Assembly: GCA_963789495.1 (NCBI GenBank)
Contig: CAWBLP010000023.1
Coordinates: 76,034 to 140,033, forward strand
Direction of reading: 5' to 3'
DNA: 64,000 nt
Origin: CAWBLP01 sp963789495
Lineage (GTDB): Bacteria; Pseudomonadota; Alphaproteobacteria; Acetobacterales; Acetobacteraceae
Each line of letters opens with the position of its first letter. Positions within the stretch are counted from its first letter, which is position 1. Position numbers and translations under genes: made by a program. A model generated the notes under the pieces. That model was not told the DNA's origin. It worked only from the letters and a program-made list of their open reading frames with translations, and did not search any database. Below, in pieces: positions 44,466-51,621 of the stretch.

Positions 44466-45356
44466 ATGGCGATATCCATTCATCCGATCGATCCTGCCGC
44501 TCGCCCGTTCTTTGCCGGCGAGGTTTCCGGACTCGACATCACGCAACCGCTCTCCGCGGAGCAGGTGCAGACGATCGCCGCCGGCATGGATCAGTTCGGC
44601 GTGCTGGTGTTCCACGACCAGAATTTCGATGACGAAACGCAGCTCGCATTCAGTCGCAACTTCGGCGGGCTGGAGCAGGCGAGTGGCGACCTGAGTTGGG
44701 GCAAGGAGCGTCGGCTGGCGGATAACGTCAACGACATCTCCAATCTCGACCACACGGGTGCCATCCTGTCGCGCGACGACCGGCGGCGCCTGTTCTCCCT
44801 CGGCAACCGGTTATGGCACTCGGACAGCTCGTTCAAGCAAGTGCCGGCGAAGTATTCGCTGCTGTCCGCGCGGTCGATTCCAAGTTCCGGCGGCAACACC
44901 GAATTCGCCGACATGCGTGCGGCCTATGACGCGTTGGACGAGGCAACCAAGGCGGAGTGCGAGACCCTGGTCTGCGAGCACAGCCAAATGTTCTCCCGCT
45001 CCATTCTGGGGTTTTCCGACTTCACCGATGACGAGCGGCAGCGCTTCGCGCCGGTGCAGCAGCGGCTGGTGCGACGCCATCCCGTCACCGGACGCAAATC
45101 GCTGTATTTGGCGTCGCATGCGGGCACCATCCTTGGCTGGCCTGTGCCGGAGGCGCGCGCGTTCCTGCGCGATCTGAACGAGCACGCAACGCAGCGCCAG
45201 TTCGTATATTCCCATGTCTGGCGGCAGTGGGATCTGGTGATGTGGGACAATCGCGTGGCCATGCATCGCGCCCGTCCGTATGATCACACCCAGGTTCGGG
45301 ACATGCACCGCACCACGGTGGCATGCGAGCAATCGACCATGGCCGATAGCGACTGA
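44466..45356 (+). CDS. TauD/TfdA-family 2-oxoglutarate dioxygenase, copy 3
   Basis: 296-aa paralogue of the tandem pair at 2.7-4.6 kb. Iron ligands are His118 and Asp120 in WHSDSS, and His267 in MHRARP. It shares NTEFADMRAAYDALDEATKA and PVTGRKSLYLASHAGTILGWPVPEARAF with the others. It carries an insertion, QASGDLSWGKER, near residues 71-82 that is absent from the others. ATG 44466 has AGGGA upstream; a TTG two codons earlier is also possible. Substrate unknown; it lies next to an unknown 543-aa gene rather than next to its paralogues. Confidence 0.9.
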   Translation: MAISIHPIDPAARPFFAGEVSGLDITQPLSAEQVQTIAAGMDQFGVLVFHDQNFDDETQLAFSRNFGGLEQASGDLSWGKERRLADNVNDISNLDHTGAILSRDDRRRLFSLGNRLWHSDSSFKQVPAKYSLLSARSIPSSGGNTEFADMRAAYDALDEATKAECETLVCEHSQMFSRSILGFSDFTDDERQRFAPVQQRLVRRHPVTGRKSLYLASHAGTILGWPVPEARAFLRDLNEHATQRQFVYSHVWRQWDLVMWDNRVAMHRARPYDHTQVRDMHRTTVACEQSTMADSD

Positions 45357-45454
45357 CCCTCCTGCTTTGTAATGTGGGCCGATATTAGTGTTCGGCGTGG
45401 GCCCTGGGCAGCATGCGGGCCCGGCTCGCTCGTCGCGGGTGACGGGGGCGGGCG

Positions 45455-45811
45455 TTATCCGGGGTCTCGGCTCAGCCCCTTGGCTTGCAGCGCGGCCAGG
45501 TACTCCTGCCAACGGGAGTCCTGCTCGCGGCCAAGCTGATGGAGGTAGCCCCAGGAGTAGATGCCGGTGTCGTGCAGGTCGTCGAACAGCAGGCGGACCG
45601 CGTAATGCCCCACCGGCTCAATGCCGATGATGCCGACATGGCGGCGGCCGGGAATGGTCTGGCGCTGGCCGGGACCATGGCCTTGCACTTCGGCACTGGG
45701 GCTTTCCACACGCAGGAACTCGGCGGGGAAGCTGAAGCGTGCGCCGTCGTCGAACGTGACATCCAGCGTGCGAGCGGCCTGGTTCAGGCGGATTTCGATG
45801 GCAATGGGCAT
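45455..45811 (-). CDS. DUF971 (GBBH-like N-terminal domain) protein
   Basis: 118-aa protein with the DUF971 pattern: IRLNQAARTLDVTFDDGARFSFPAEFLRVESPSAE, then RRHVGIIGIEPVGHYAVRLLFDDLHDTGIYSWGYLHQLG. This domain is shared with the N-terminus of gamma-butyrobetaine hydroxylase and is often linked to Fe-S or cofactor genes. ATG 45811 immediately follows the Trm112 stop with no gap, so translation is coupled. It is last in the block ybbN-LON-Trm112-DUF971. Confidence 0.9.
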   Translation of the reverse strand: MPIAIEIRLNQAARTLDVTFDDGARFSFPAEFLRVESPSAEVQGHGPGQRQTIPGRRHVGIIGIEPVGHYAVRLLFDDLHDTGIYSWGYLHQLGREQDSRWQEYLAALQAKGLSRDPG

Positions 45812-46012
45812 CTAATCGTCCAGCGGACGGGCTTCCTCGGGCAGCATGATGGGAATGCCGTCGCGCACCGGATAGGCCAGGCTGGCCTTGCGGCTGATCA
45901 GCTCATTCGCCGCGCGGTCGTATTCGAGCGGGCCCTTGGTCAGCGGGCAGACCAGGATTTCCAGCAGGCGGGGGTCGATCGGCGGCTGGCGCGGCAGGTC
46001 GTTGCCACTCAT
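45812..46012 (-). CDS. Trm112 family protein
   Basis: 66-aa zinc-ribbon-like small protein: LLEILVCPLTKGPLEYDRAANELISRKASLAYPVRDGIPIMLPEEARPL. In yeast and archaea, Trm112 activates methyltransferases, and bacterial forms (YcaR type) sit near LPS or cell-wall genes. Only one CP motif is kept; the paired zinc cysteines of eukaryotic forms are missing, as is usual in bacteria. It lies between the LON-domain gene (13 bp) and DUF971 (0 bp). Confidence 0.92.
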   Translation of the reverse strand: MSGNDLPRQPPIDPRLLEILVCPLTKGPLEYDRAANELISRKASLAYPVRDGIPIMLPEEARPLDD

Positions 46013-46025
46013 GGTGGTGCCCTTC

Positions 46026-46688
46026 TCAGCTTGCGGCCTGGCCGGGTGGCAGGCCGGTTCCCGCGGCTCCCATCTGCAGCAGTGTCAGCAGTGTGGCGCT
46101 GCGTTCGGCCTCACTGGGTGCTTCCAGCAGCGCCTGCTTCTCGACCGGCTCGAACGGGCAGACCATCGACAGTGTCACCACCAGGGTCTCGTCCGGCATC
46201 CGGCGGATGGCATCCCAATTGGCCTCGATCTGGCGGTGTGCGAAGTAACTGCGCAGCGCGCTCAGCAGCGGCTCCCTATCCACGCTGGTCTGGCTGGTCA
46301 GGTCGAGATCGCCAAGATAGCCGGAGTAATCCGCCCTCACACGCCGATAGCCACGTTGCATCGGCAGTTCGGCGGCGACGTCGAAACGGATCAGGCCGCT
46401 GAGCGTGATTAGATAGCGCCCGTCATCGGTCTCGCTGAACGAGGACAACCGCCCCAGGCAGCCGACGCGGAACAGGCCTGGTCCGGTTTCAGTGTCCGGG
46501 GTCTGCGGGTCGGGCTGGATCATGCCGAACATGCGGCCGGCGGCCAGCGCGTCCTCCACCATCGCCAGGTAGCGCGGCTCGAAGATATTCAGCGGCAGCT
46601 TGCCGCGCGGCAGCAGCAGGGCACCCGGCAGGGGGAACACCGCGCATTCGGCCGGCAGATCCTGTGGCGTCGGATGGAACGCGGCCAT
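46026..46688 (-). CDS. LON N-terminal-like substrate-binding domain protein
   Basis: 220-aa protein made of only the Lon substrate-recognition domain: AVFPLPGALLLPRGKLPLNIFEPRYLAMVEDALA (16-49), FGMIQPDP, then VGCLGRLSSFSETDDGRYLITLSGLIRF. No ATPase or protease domain follows. Bacterial stand-alone forms of this domain are common; their exact role is unknown. It is 9 bp downstream of ybbN/cnoX, in a proteostasis-themed block. Confidence 0.92.
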   Translation of the reverse strand: MAAFHPTPQDLPAECAVFPLPGALLLPRGKLPLNIFEPRYLAMVEDALAAGRMFGMIQPDPQTPDTETGPGLFRVGCLGRLSSFSETDDGRYLITLSGLIRFDVAAELPMQRGYRRVRADYSGYLGDLDLTSQTSVDREPLLSALRSYFAHRQIEANWDAIRRMPDETLVVTLSMVCPFEPVEKQALLEAPSEAERSATLLTLLQMGAAGTGLPPGQAAS

Positions 46689-46697
46689 TTCCGCTTG

Positions 46698-47648
46698 CTA
46701 GCTGAACAGCATCGCGGAGAGCTTGCGCCGGGCGGCCATGGTGGTGGCATCGTCGAAGCCCCAGGCTTCGAAGAACTTCAGCAATTGTAGCCGGGCGGCG
46801 TCCTCGTTCCAGCCGCGGTTGCGGCGGATGATGTCGAGCAGCGCGTCGGCGGCCTGTTCGCGCTGCTCGGTCGCATTCAGCGCCGTGGCGAGGTCGTAGC
46901 GCGCCTGGAAGTCGGTCGGGTCGGCGGCGACGCGGGCCTGCAGGCTTTGCAACTGGGCGGCAGCGGCGCGGCCTTCCTGCGCCAGAGCGAGGGCGCTGCG
47001 GGCACCGGCGACCTCGGCATGGTCGGCCAGCTTCGCGGGCACCTGCTCGAGCGCCTGTTGCGCCTCGTCCTCGCGGCCAAGCGCCATGAGGGTGCGGATC
47101 AGGCCGCCCCAGGCGTCCGCATTTTCCGGTTCCTGCTGCAGCAGAGCACTGAACAGCGTCCCCGCCTGCTCTGCATCACCTTCGTCCAGCGCGGCCTTGG
47201 CATCGGCCAGCAGGTCGGCGGTTGGCATGGTGCCGCCAGCGGCCTTGAGCAGGGTCTCAACGAAGCGCTTCACCTCGGATTCCGGCAGCGCGCCCTGAAA
47301 GATGTCGGCGATCTGGCCCTGCCAAAAGGCAGCGACGGTGGGGACGGACTGCATGGGCAGGCCGAGCTGGGCGAGTTGCTGGATGAGGGCACGGTTCTTG
47401 TCGATGTCGATCTTGACCAGCTTCACGCGCCCGCCCGCAGCGCGGACCACCTTTTCCAGCGTTGGGGTGAGCTGTTTGCAGGGGCCGCACCAAGTGGCCC
47501 AGAAATCCACGAGGACGGGGAGCTGGCGCGAGGCTTCAACCACCTCCTGCATAAAGTTCTTCTGGTCGCCTTCGACGATCATGGCAGCGTCCTGGGCGGC
47601 TGGGCCGCCGGGCTGGGCGGAGGGCGATTGGCCGATGATATGGTCCAT
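46698..47648 (-). CDS. ybbN: CnoX/YbbN thioredoxin-TPR chaperedoxin
   Basis: 316-aa protein with an N-terminal thioredoxin domain (residues 26-130) and four TPR-like units (135-300). The active site is CGPC (Cys54, Cys57), which makes it redox competent; E. coli CnoX has SxxC instead. CnoX protects unfolded proteins under oxidative stress and delivers them to GroEL or DnaK. It heads a four-gene run with LON, Trm112 and DUF971, and is divergent from tRNA-Gly. Confidence 0.93.
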   Translation of the reverse strand: MDHIIGQSPSAQPGGPAAQDAAMIVEGDQKNFMQEVVEASRQLPVLVDFWATWCGPCKQLTPTLEKVVRAAGGRVKLVKIDIDKNRALIQQLAQLGLPMQSVPTVAAFWQGQIADIFQGALPESEVKRFVETLLKAAGGTMPTADLLADAKAALDEGDAEQAGTLFSALLQQEPENADAWGGLIRTLMALGREDEAQQALEQVPAKLADHAEVAGARSALALAQEGRAAAAQLQSLQARVAADPTDFQARYDLATALNATEQREQAADALLDIIRRNRGWNEDAARLQLLKFFEAWGFDDATTMAARRKLSAMLFS

Positions 47649-47852
47649 TGTTGCGGGCTTCCTGCCGTCGTGTCCGACGTTTTACATGTTACGCCATCCC
47701 GCGCGAAACAAGCGCGAGGCGACCTGTTGAGGCGACCTTGCCGCTCCCGGCCGGCTGCGTCCAGGGGCTGGGGTGGCGGGGGGATTGCCGGCGGGGACGG
47801 GCTTGCAATCGCGCGGCAGGCCGCCTAGAACCCGCGGCCTGTCTGACGGAGC

Positions 47853-47927
47853 GCGGGCGTAGCTCAGGGGTAGAGCACAACCTTGCCAAGGTTGGGGTCG
47901 AGGGTTCGAATCCCTTCGCCCGCTCCA
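47853..47927 (+). tRNA. tRNA-Gly (GCC anticodon)
   Basis: Complete cloverleaf: acceptor stem GCGGGCG with CGCCCGC, D-arm GCTC/GAGC, anticodon stem CAACC/GGTTG with loop TTGCCAA (anticodon GCC), T-arm GAGGG/CCCTT around TTCGAAT, one discriminator T and an encoded CCA. It is divergent from ybbN. The accessory DNA starts just after it, which fits use of the tRNA as an integration site, but no second copy of its 3' end was seen in the window. Confidence 0.97.
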
Positions 47928-47958
47928 GATTTTCTCAGGAAAACCAAGGACTTCCAAG

Positions 47959-47979
47959 CGGCCCTCTGGGGCCGTTTTT
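47959..47979 (+). terminator. Rho-independent terminator after tRNA-Gly
   Basis: CGGCCC (47959-47964) and GGGCCG (47969-47974) with a tctg loop, followed by five T. It ends the tRNA transcript. The 200 bp between it and vapB hold no gene. Confidence 0.82.
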
Positions 47980-48139
47980 GCTTCCAAGGTCCCAGCGACA
48001 GCAATTTGGAAGCTCAGCGGAAGCGCCGCGCAGAAAGTGGCCGGCGGCGGAATCGCGGGTTCGGCGGTGCCGGACGCACCCACACGCCAGCCATCAGGCG
48101 CTGAGGCAGGACGCTTGACGCTCGATCAAACCCCCGCCG

Positions 48140-48170
48140 TTGATCTATAAAATCCTTCATTTTCTAGAAT
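48140..48170 (+). promoter_or_regulatory. Candidate vapB promoter and operator
   Basis: A patch unusually AT-rich for this window. TTGATC (48140-48145) and TAGAAT (48165-48170) resemble -35 and -10 elements with a rather long 19-bp spacer. TTCTAGAA (48162-48169) is a perfect palindrome overlapping the -10, as expected for an autorepressed toxin-antitoxin operon. Transcription would begin close to the vapB ATG at 48184, and no ribosome-binding site precedes it, so the message may be nearly leaderless. Confidence 0.45.
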
Positions 48171-48183
48171 CGCAGTGGACGGC

Positions 48184-48441
48184 ATGGCCCTGAGCCTGAA
48201 GGATCCTGAGACCGACCGCCTCGCCCGCGCGCTGGCGGCACTGACCGGGGAGACGCTCACGGAGGCGATCCGCAGGGCGTTGGCCGAGCGGCTGGAGCGC
48301 GAGCGGATCCAACGGGGCCATCCGGGCGGCCTCGCTGGCCGGATCCGCGAGATCGGTGAGCAGTGCGCGGCGCTGTCTGACCTGGCCCCGCCTGCGACGG
48401 GTGCACCGCCTGGGCCTGGTGCCGCGGGGGTGTGGCGCTGA
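48184..48441 (+). CDS. vapB: VapB-type antitoxin
   Basis: 85-aa protein of the PSK/Rv0623-like antitoxin family. The N-terminal MALSLKDPETDRLARALAAL and GETLTEAIRRALAERLERERI match the ribbon-helix-helix/SpoVT-like antitoxin pattern. The Ala/Pro/Gly-rich tail should wrap the toxin. ATG 48184 is three codons inside the open frame and starts at the family boundary. Its stop overlaps the vapC start by one base (TGATG). First gene in a six-gene run to recD2. Confidence 0.85.
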   Translation: MALSLKDPETDRLARALAALTGETLTEAIRRALAERLERERIQRGHPGGLAGRIREIGEQCAALSDLAPPATGAPPGPGAAGVWR

Positions 48442-48839
48442 TGGTGGTCGATGGGTCGGTGCTGCTCGCCGTCCTGCTCCGGACACCGGATGCCGCCCAA
48501 TTCGACGCCGCCCTCGCCGACGCGCCAGTTCGTCTGATCTCGGCGGTGACCCGGGCGGAGGTCGCCTGCGCCATCGAGAGCCGCAAAGGCGCGCCCGGCC
48601 GGACGGCCCTGGAACGGCTGCTGCGCGAGGGCGACTTCCAGACCGCAGCGGTCACACCGCAGCAGGCGGACCTCGCTGCTGACGCGTTCCGACGGTTCGG
48701 CACGGGCCGGCAGTCTGCCGCACTGAGCCTGGGCGATTGCTTTGCGTACGCTCTGGCCCAAACCGTCGGCCTGCCGCTGCTGTTCAGGGACGAGCGGTTC
48801 CGGCAGACCGATGTCGCCGCCGCCCTGGTGCCCGAGTAG
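48441..48839 (+). CDS. vapC: VapC-type PIN-domain toxin ribonuclease
   Basis: 132-aa PIN ribonuclease. Acidic residues are Asp4 (VVDGSVLL), Glu40 (TRAEVACA), Asp99 (SLGDCFAYALA) and Asp117 (FRDERF). Mg-dependent VapC toxins cut tRNA or rRNA. Coupled to the antitoxin through a TGATG overlap. Eight bases separate it from the DUF6880 gene, so the whole run can be one transcript. Motifs are complete, suggesting an active toxin. Confidence 0.92.
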   Translation: MVVDGSVLLAVLLRTPDAAQFDAALADAPVRLISAVTRAEVACAIESRKGAPGRTALERLLREGDFQTAAVTPQQADLAADAFRRFGTGRQSAALSLGDCFAYALAQTVGLPLLFRDERFRQTDVAAALVPE

Positions 48840-48847
48840 AGCGTTCG

Positions 48848-50251
48848 ATGGCCCGCGCGAAAACCGTCACACCCGAAGCCCTGGCCGCCCTCGGCGCCGA
48901 AGCGCTCGCCGATTTGCTGATCATGCACGCCGCGACCGATCCGATCTTACGCAAGAAGCTCGGCATGCTGCTCGCCGGCACCGAGGGACCAGGCAAGCTC
49001 GCCGCCGAGATCGACAAGCGGATCAAGACGATCGGCCGCTCCCGCTCGTTCGTCGATTGGGAGAAGCGCAAGCCGCTGGTCCACGAACTCGATCATCTGC
49101 GGGTGACGATCGTGACCCGGCTGGCCAAGCAGGACGCGGCACGGGCGATCGAGCTGCTGTGGGACTTCATCGGCATTGCGGACGCGGTGATGCAGCGCGT
49201 CGGCGAAGGCATTGGCGAGGTGGAAGACGTGTTCGGTGCCGCGATGGAGGATCTCGGCCGGCTCTCGGCCGCAGAGCCGCGGGGTGATGCGAAGGCGCTG
49301 GCCCTCCGGGTGCTCGCCTTCTGCGAACGCGATGGCTTCGGCGCGACCGACGCGCTGATCCGGCATATGTCGGAGGGGCTGGGCGCCGGCGGACGAGCGG
49401 AGATTCGTCGCGCCACCGAGGGAGCACTGAAAACCGCCCCGCGATCGTCCGGCCCGCAGGACTGGCGCGCGGATGCAAAGCGTCGCCATCTCGCCTTTCG
49501 CCTAGTGCTGCTCGCCGATCTCGACAACGACGCCGACGCCTTCATCGTCGCCATTCGCGCCGGCGGCATGGAAAGCACCCACGCGCTGGATGTCGCCGAG
49601 CGCCTGATAGGCGCGAGCCGGCCGGCCGAGGCGCTGGACTGGCTCGATAAGCCGCGCCGGCGCGTCGAGGACGAGGACGATGATGGCACCGACACCGATC
49701 TTCGGATCGCGGCGCTTGAGGCGCTCGGGCGCAAGGACGAGGGGCAGGCTGTCCGCTGGCGGCATTTCGAGCGCTTCCTGAGCGCCGACCATCTGCGGGC
49801 CTATCTGAAGCGCCTCCCGGATTTCGACGATTTCGAGGCGGAACAGAAGGCGCTCGACGTCGCCGCTGCGCACAAGCAGGTCGCACGAGGGCTGGCGTTT
49901 TTCATCGAATGGCGGGCGCTCGACCGCGCCGACCGCCTGGTGCGTGAGCGGCTGACCGCGCTCGACGGGCGCCTCTACGAGGTGCTGCGCCCGGCCGCGG
50001 AAGCCCTCGAAGAGAAGTTCCCGGAAGCGGCCAGTCTGCTCTACCGTCGCCTGATCGAAAGCGTGCTCGAACGCGGCTCATCGAAGCAATACCAATACGC
50101 CGCGCGCGATCTGCTGTCCTGTGCGCGTCTCGCGCCGCACCTCCCGGTGCCGGGATCGATCGAGAGCCACGCGGAGTTTGTGGCGCGGCTGCAGAAGGCC
50201 CATGGACGGAAATACGGGTTCTGGGGGTTGATCGAACCAAAGGGGCATTGA
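48848..50251 (+). CDS. DUF6880 family protein
   Basis: 467-aa soluble helical protein. Its start pattern LAALGAEALADLLIMHAATDP followed by LAGTEGPGKLAAEIDKRIKTI and FVDWEKRKPLVHEL is what I associate with DUF6880, a family without a known function. A Asp/Glu-rich loop (DEDDDGTDTD) is near 280. The C-terminal part EKFPEAASLLYRRLIESVLERG resembles a TPR or HEAT-like helical repeat, similar to SWIM-associated scaffolds. ATG 48848 lies 8 bp after vapC and 4 bp before the next gene. Function open. Confidence 0.75.
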   Translation: MARAKTVTPEALAALGAEALADLLIMHAATDPILRKKLGMLLAGTEGPGKLAAEIDKRIKTIGRSRSFVDWEKRKPLVHELDHLRVTIVTRLAKQDAARAIELLWDFIGIADAVMQRVGEGIGEVEDVFGAAMEDLGRLSAAEPRGDAKALALRVLAFCERDGFGATDALIRHMSEGLGAGGRAEIRRATEGALKTAPRSSGPQDWRADAKRRHLAFRLVLLADLDNDADAFIVAIRAGGMESTHALDVAERLIGASRPAEALDWLDKPRRRVEDEDDDGTDTDLRIAALEALGRKDEGQAVRWRHFERFLSADHLRAYLKRLPDFDDFEAEQKALDVAAAHKQVARGLAFFIEWRALDRADRLVRERLTALDGRLYEVLRPAAEALEEKFPEAASLLYRRLIESVLERGSSKQYQYAARDLLSCARLAPHLPVPGSIESHAEFVARLQKAHGRKYGFWGLIEPKGH

Positions 50252-50255
50252 GCCG

Positions 50256-50906
50256 ATGGCCAAGCGCACGACACCGCCGAGCGCGAGCGACGATGAGCTG
50301 CGAACCTTGCTCGATCGCTACCACTGCCCGGTGCCGTTCCACGCCGTGCGCACGCGCTTCCTCGGCAACATCGCCTCGCCCGATATGCAGGGCTCGCCGA
50401 TGAAGATGGTCGAGGCGCTTTGGGGCGGCGAATTGCCGACCTTCGACAGCATCGACGAAGCCAACGAACTCATCGGCGCGCTGGTGATGGGCCTGTGGAA
50501 CCGGCTCACCCGCCATCAGGAACGCTCGGCGCCCTTCCGCCTGACGCGCATGGAGGCTCCCGCCACGCGCGACGGGATGGCAAAGCTCGCCCGGCTGCGG
50601 CGCGAGGAGCTGGAGGGCTTCGTCGAAGGGATTTTCGGCGTCAAGGAAAGCATCGACCTGCTGGAACGGGCGCACAAGGCGCTCGGCACCCTGGCAGAGA
50701 TCCGCGCGATGCTGGAAGCGTCGCAAGTCTTGGCGGAGGACCCGACCAAGCCGGCCGCCTCTGACGATATCGTCGCCACAATCGGTCATTTCCGCGAACT
50801 GACCCGCATCGCCGAGCACGAGATGCACGAGGCCGTGCTGTCCTGCACCCGCGCGCGCAGGCAGATGCTGGCGGCGCTGCCGGCGCGCCGTCCGGTGCTG
50901 CACTGA
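50256..50906 (+). CDS. Unknown 216-aa protein, weakly YecA/UPF0149-like
   Basis: I do not recognise this with confidence. The segment ALWGGELPTFDSIDEANELIGALVMGLWNRLT near 53-84 recalls the helical YecA/UPF0149 domain, but the C-terminal zinc hook (SEC-C) is missing. The remainder is helical with an amphipathic C-terminus. It begins 4 bp after the DUF6880 gene and ends 10 bp before the SRAP gene, so it belongs to the same operon. Confidence 0.65.
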   Translation: MAKRTTPPSASDDELRTLLDRYHCPVPFHAVRTRFLGNIASPDMQGSPMKMVEALWGGELPTFDSIDEANELIGALVMGLWNRLTRHQERSAPFRLTRMEAPATRDGMAKLARLRREELEGFVEGIFGVKESIDLLERAHKALGTLAEIRAMLEASQVLAEDPTKPAASDDIVATIGHFRELTRIAEHEMHEAVLSCTRARRQMLAALPARRPVLH

Positions 50907-50916
50907 TCGCGCGCCG

Positions 50917-51621
50917 ATGTGCGGACGCTACGCCAGTTTTCTGCCGCCCGAAGCGATCGCCCGGCTGTTCCGCACGACCGGCGCGCTGCCCAACGTCGCG
51001 CCGTCCTGGAACGTCGCGCCGAGCCAGCAGGCGATGGTGGTGCGCCGGCACCCGGAAACCGGTGAGCGGCATCTCGATCTGCTGACCTGGGGCCTGGTGC
51101 CGCACTGGACCAAGGATCTGCGGGCGGCGCGGCGACCGATCAACGCGCGAGCGGAGACCGTGGCGACCTCGCCGATGTTCCGCGATGCCTTCGCCCGCCG
51201 CCGGGCGCTGATCCCGGCGCAGGCGTTCTACGAATGGCAGCGCACCGAGAGCGGAACCAAGCAGCCATTCGCGATCGCCCGACGCGACGGCGAGACGCTG
51301 GCCTTTGCAGGCCTCTGGGAAGGTTGGCGCAGTCCCGAGGGCGAGGTGCTGCGCAGCTTCGCCATCATCGTCACCGCCGCGAACGCGACCATGGCGCCCA
51401 TCCATGACCGGATGCCGGTGATCATCGAGCCGCCCGACTGGCCGCTATGGCTCGGCGAGACCGAGGGCGACGCCGCGTCGCTGCTGCATCCGGCGGCCGA
51501 GGATACGCTTCGGGTCTGGCCGGTGAGCACACGGGTCAACCGGCCAGCCAACAACGCTGCCGACCTGCTCGCCCCGCTTCCGGCCGCCGCGAAGTGCTCG
51601 CCGGCATCGTCGAGCGGGTGA
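50917..51621 (+). CDS. SRAP-domain protein (YedK/HMCES type)
   Basis: 234-aa SOS-response-associated peptidase-fold protein. Cys2 in MCGRY is the nucleophile that crosslinks to abasic sites in single-stranded DNA. The conserved Asn-Ala-Arg-Ala-Glu-Thr (INARAETV) is near 70-77, Glu in AFYEWQR near 104-110, and His in MAPIHDRMPVI near 155-165. The family shields abasic sites during replication. Start ATG 50917 fixes Cys2 in the right place. Its last 28 bp overlap the recD2 start, which points to coupled expression with that helicase. Confidence 0.93.
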   Translation: MCGRYASFLPPEAIARLFRTTGALPNVAPSWNVAPSQQAMVVRRHPETGERHLDLLTWGLVPHWTKDLRAARRPINARAETVATSPMFRDAFARRRALIPAQAFYEWQRTESGTKQPFAIARRDGETLAFAGLWEGWRSPEGEVLRSFAIIVTAANATMAPIHDRMPVIIEPPDWPLWLGETEGDAASLLHPAAEDTLRVWPVSTRVNRPANNAADLLAPLPAAAKCSPASSSG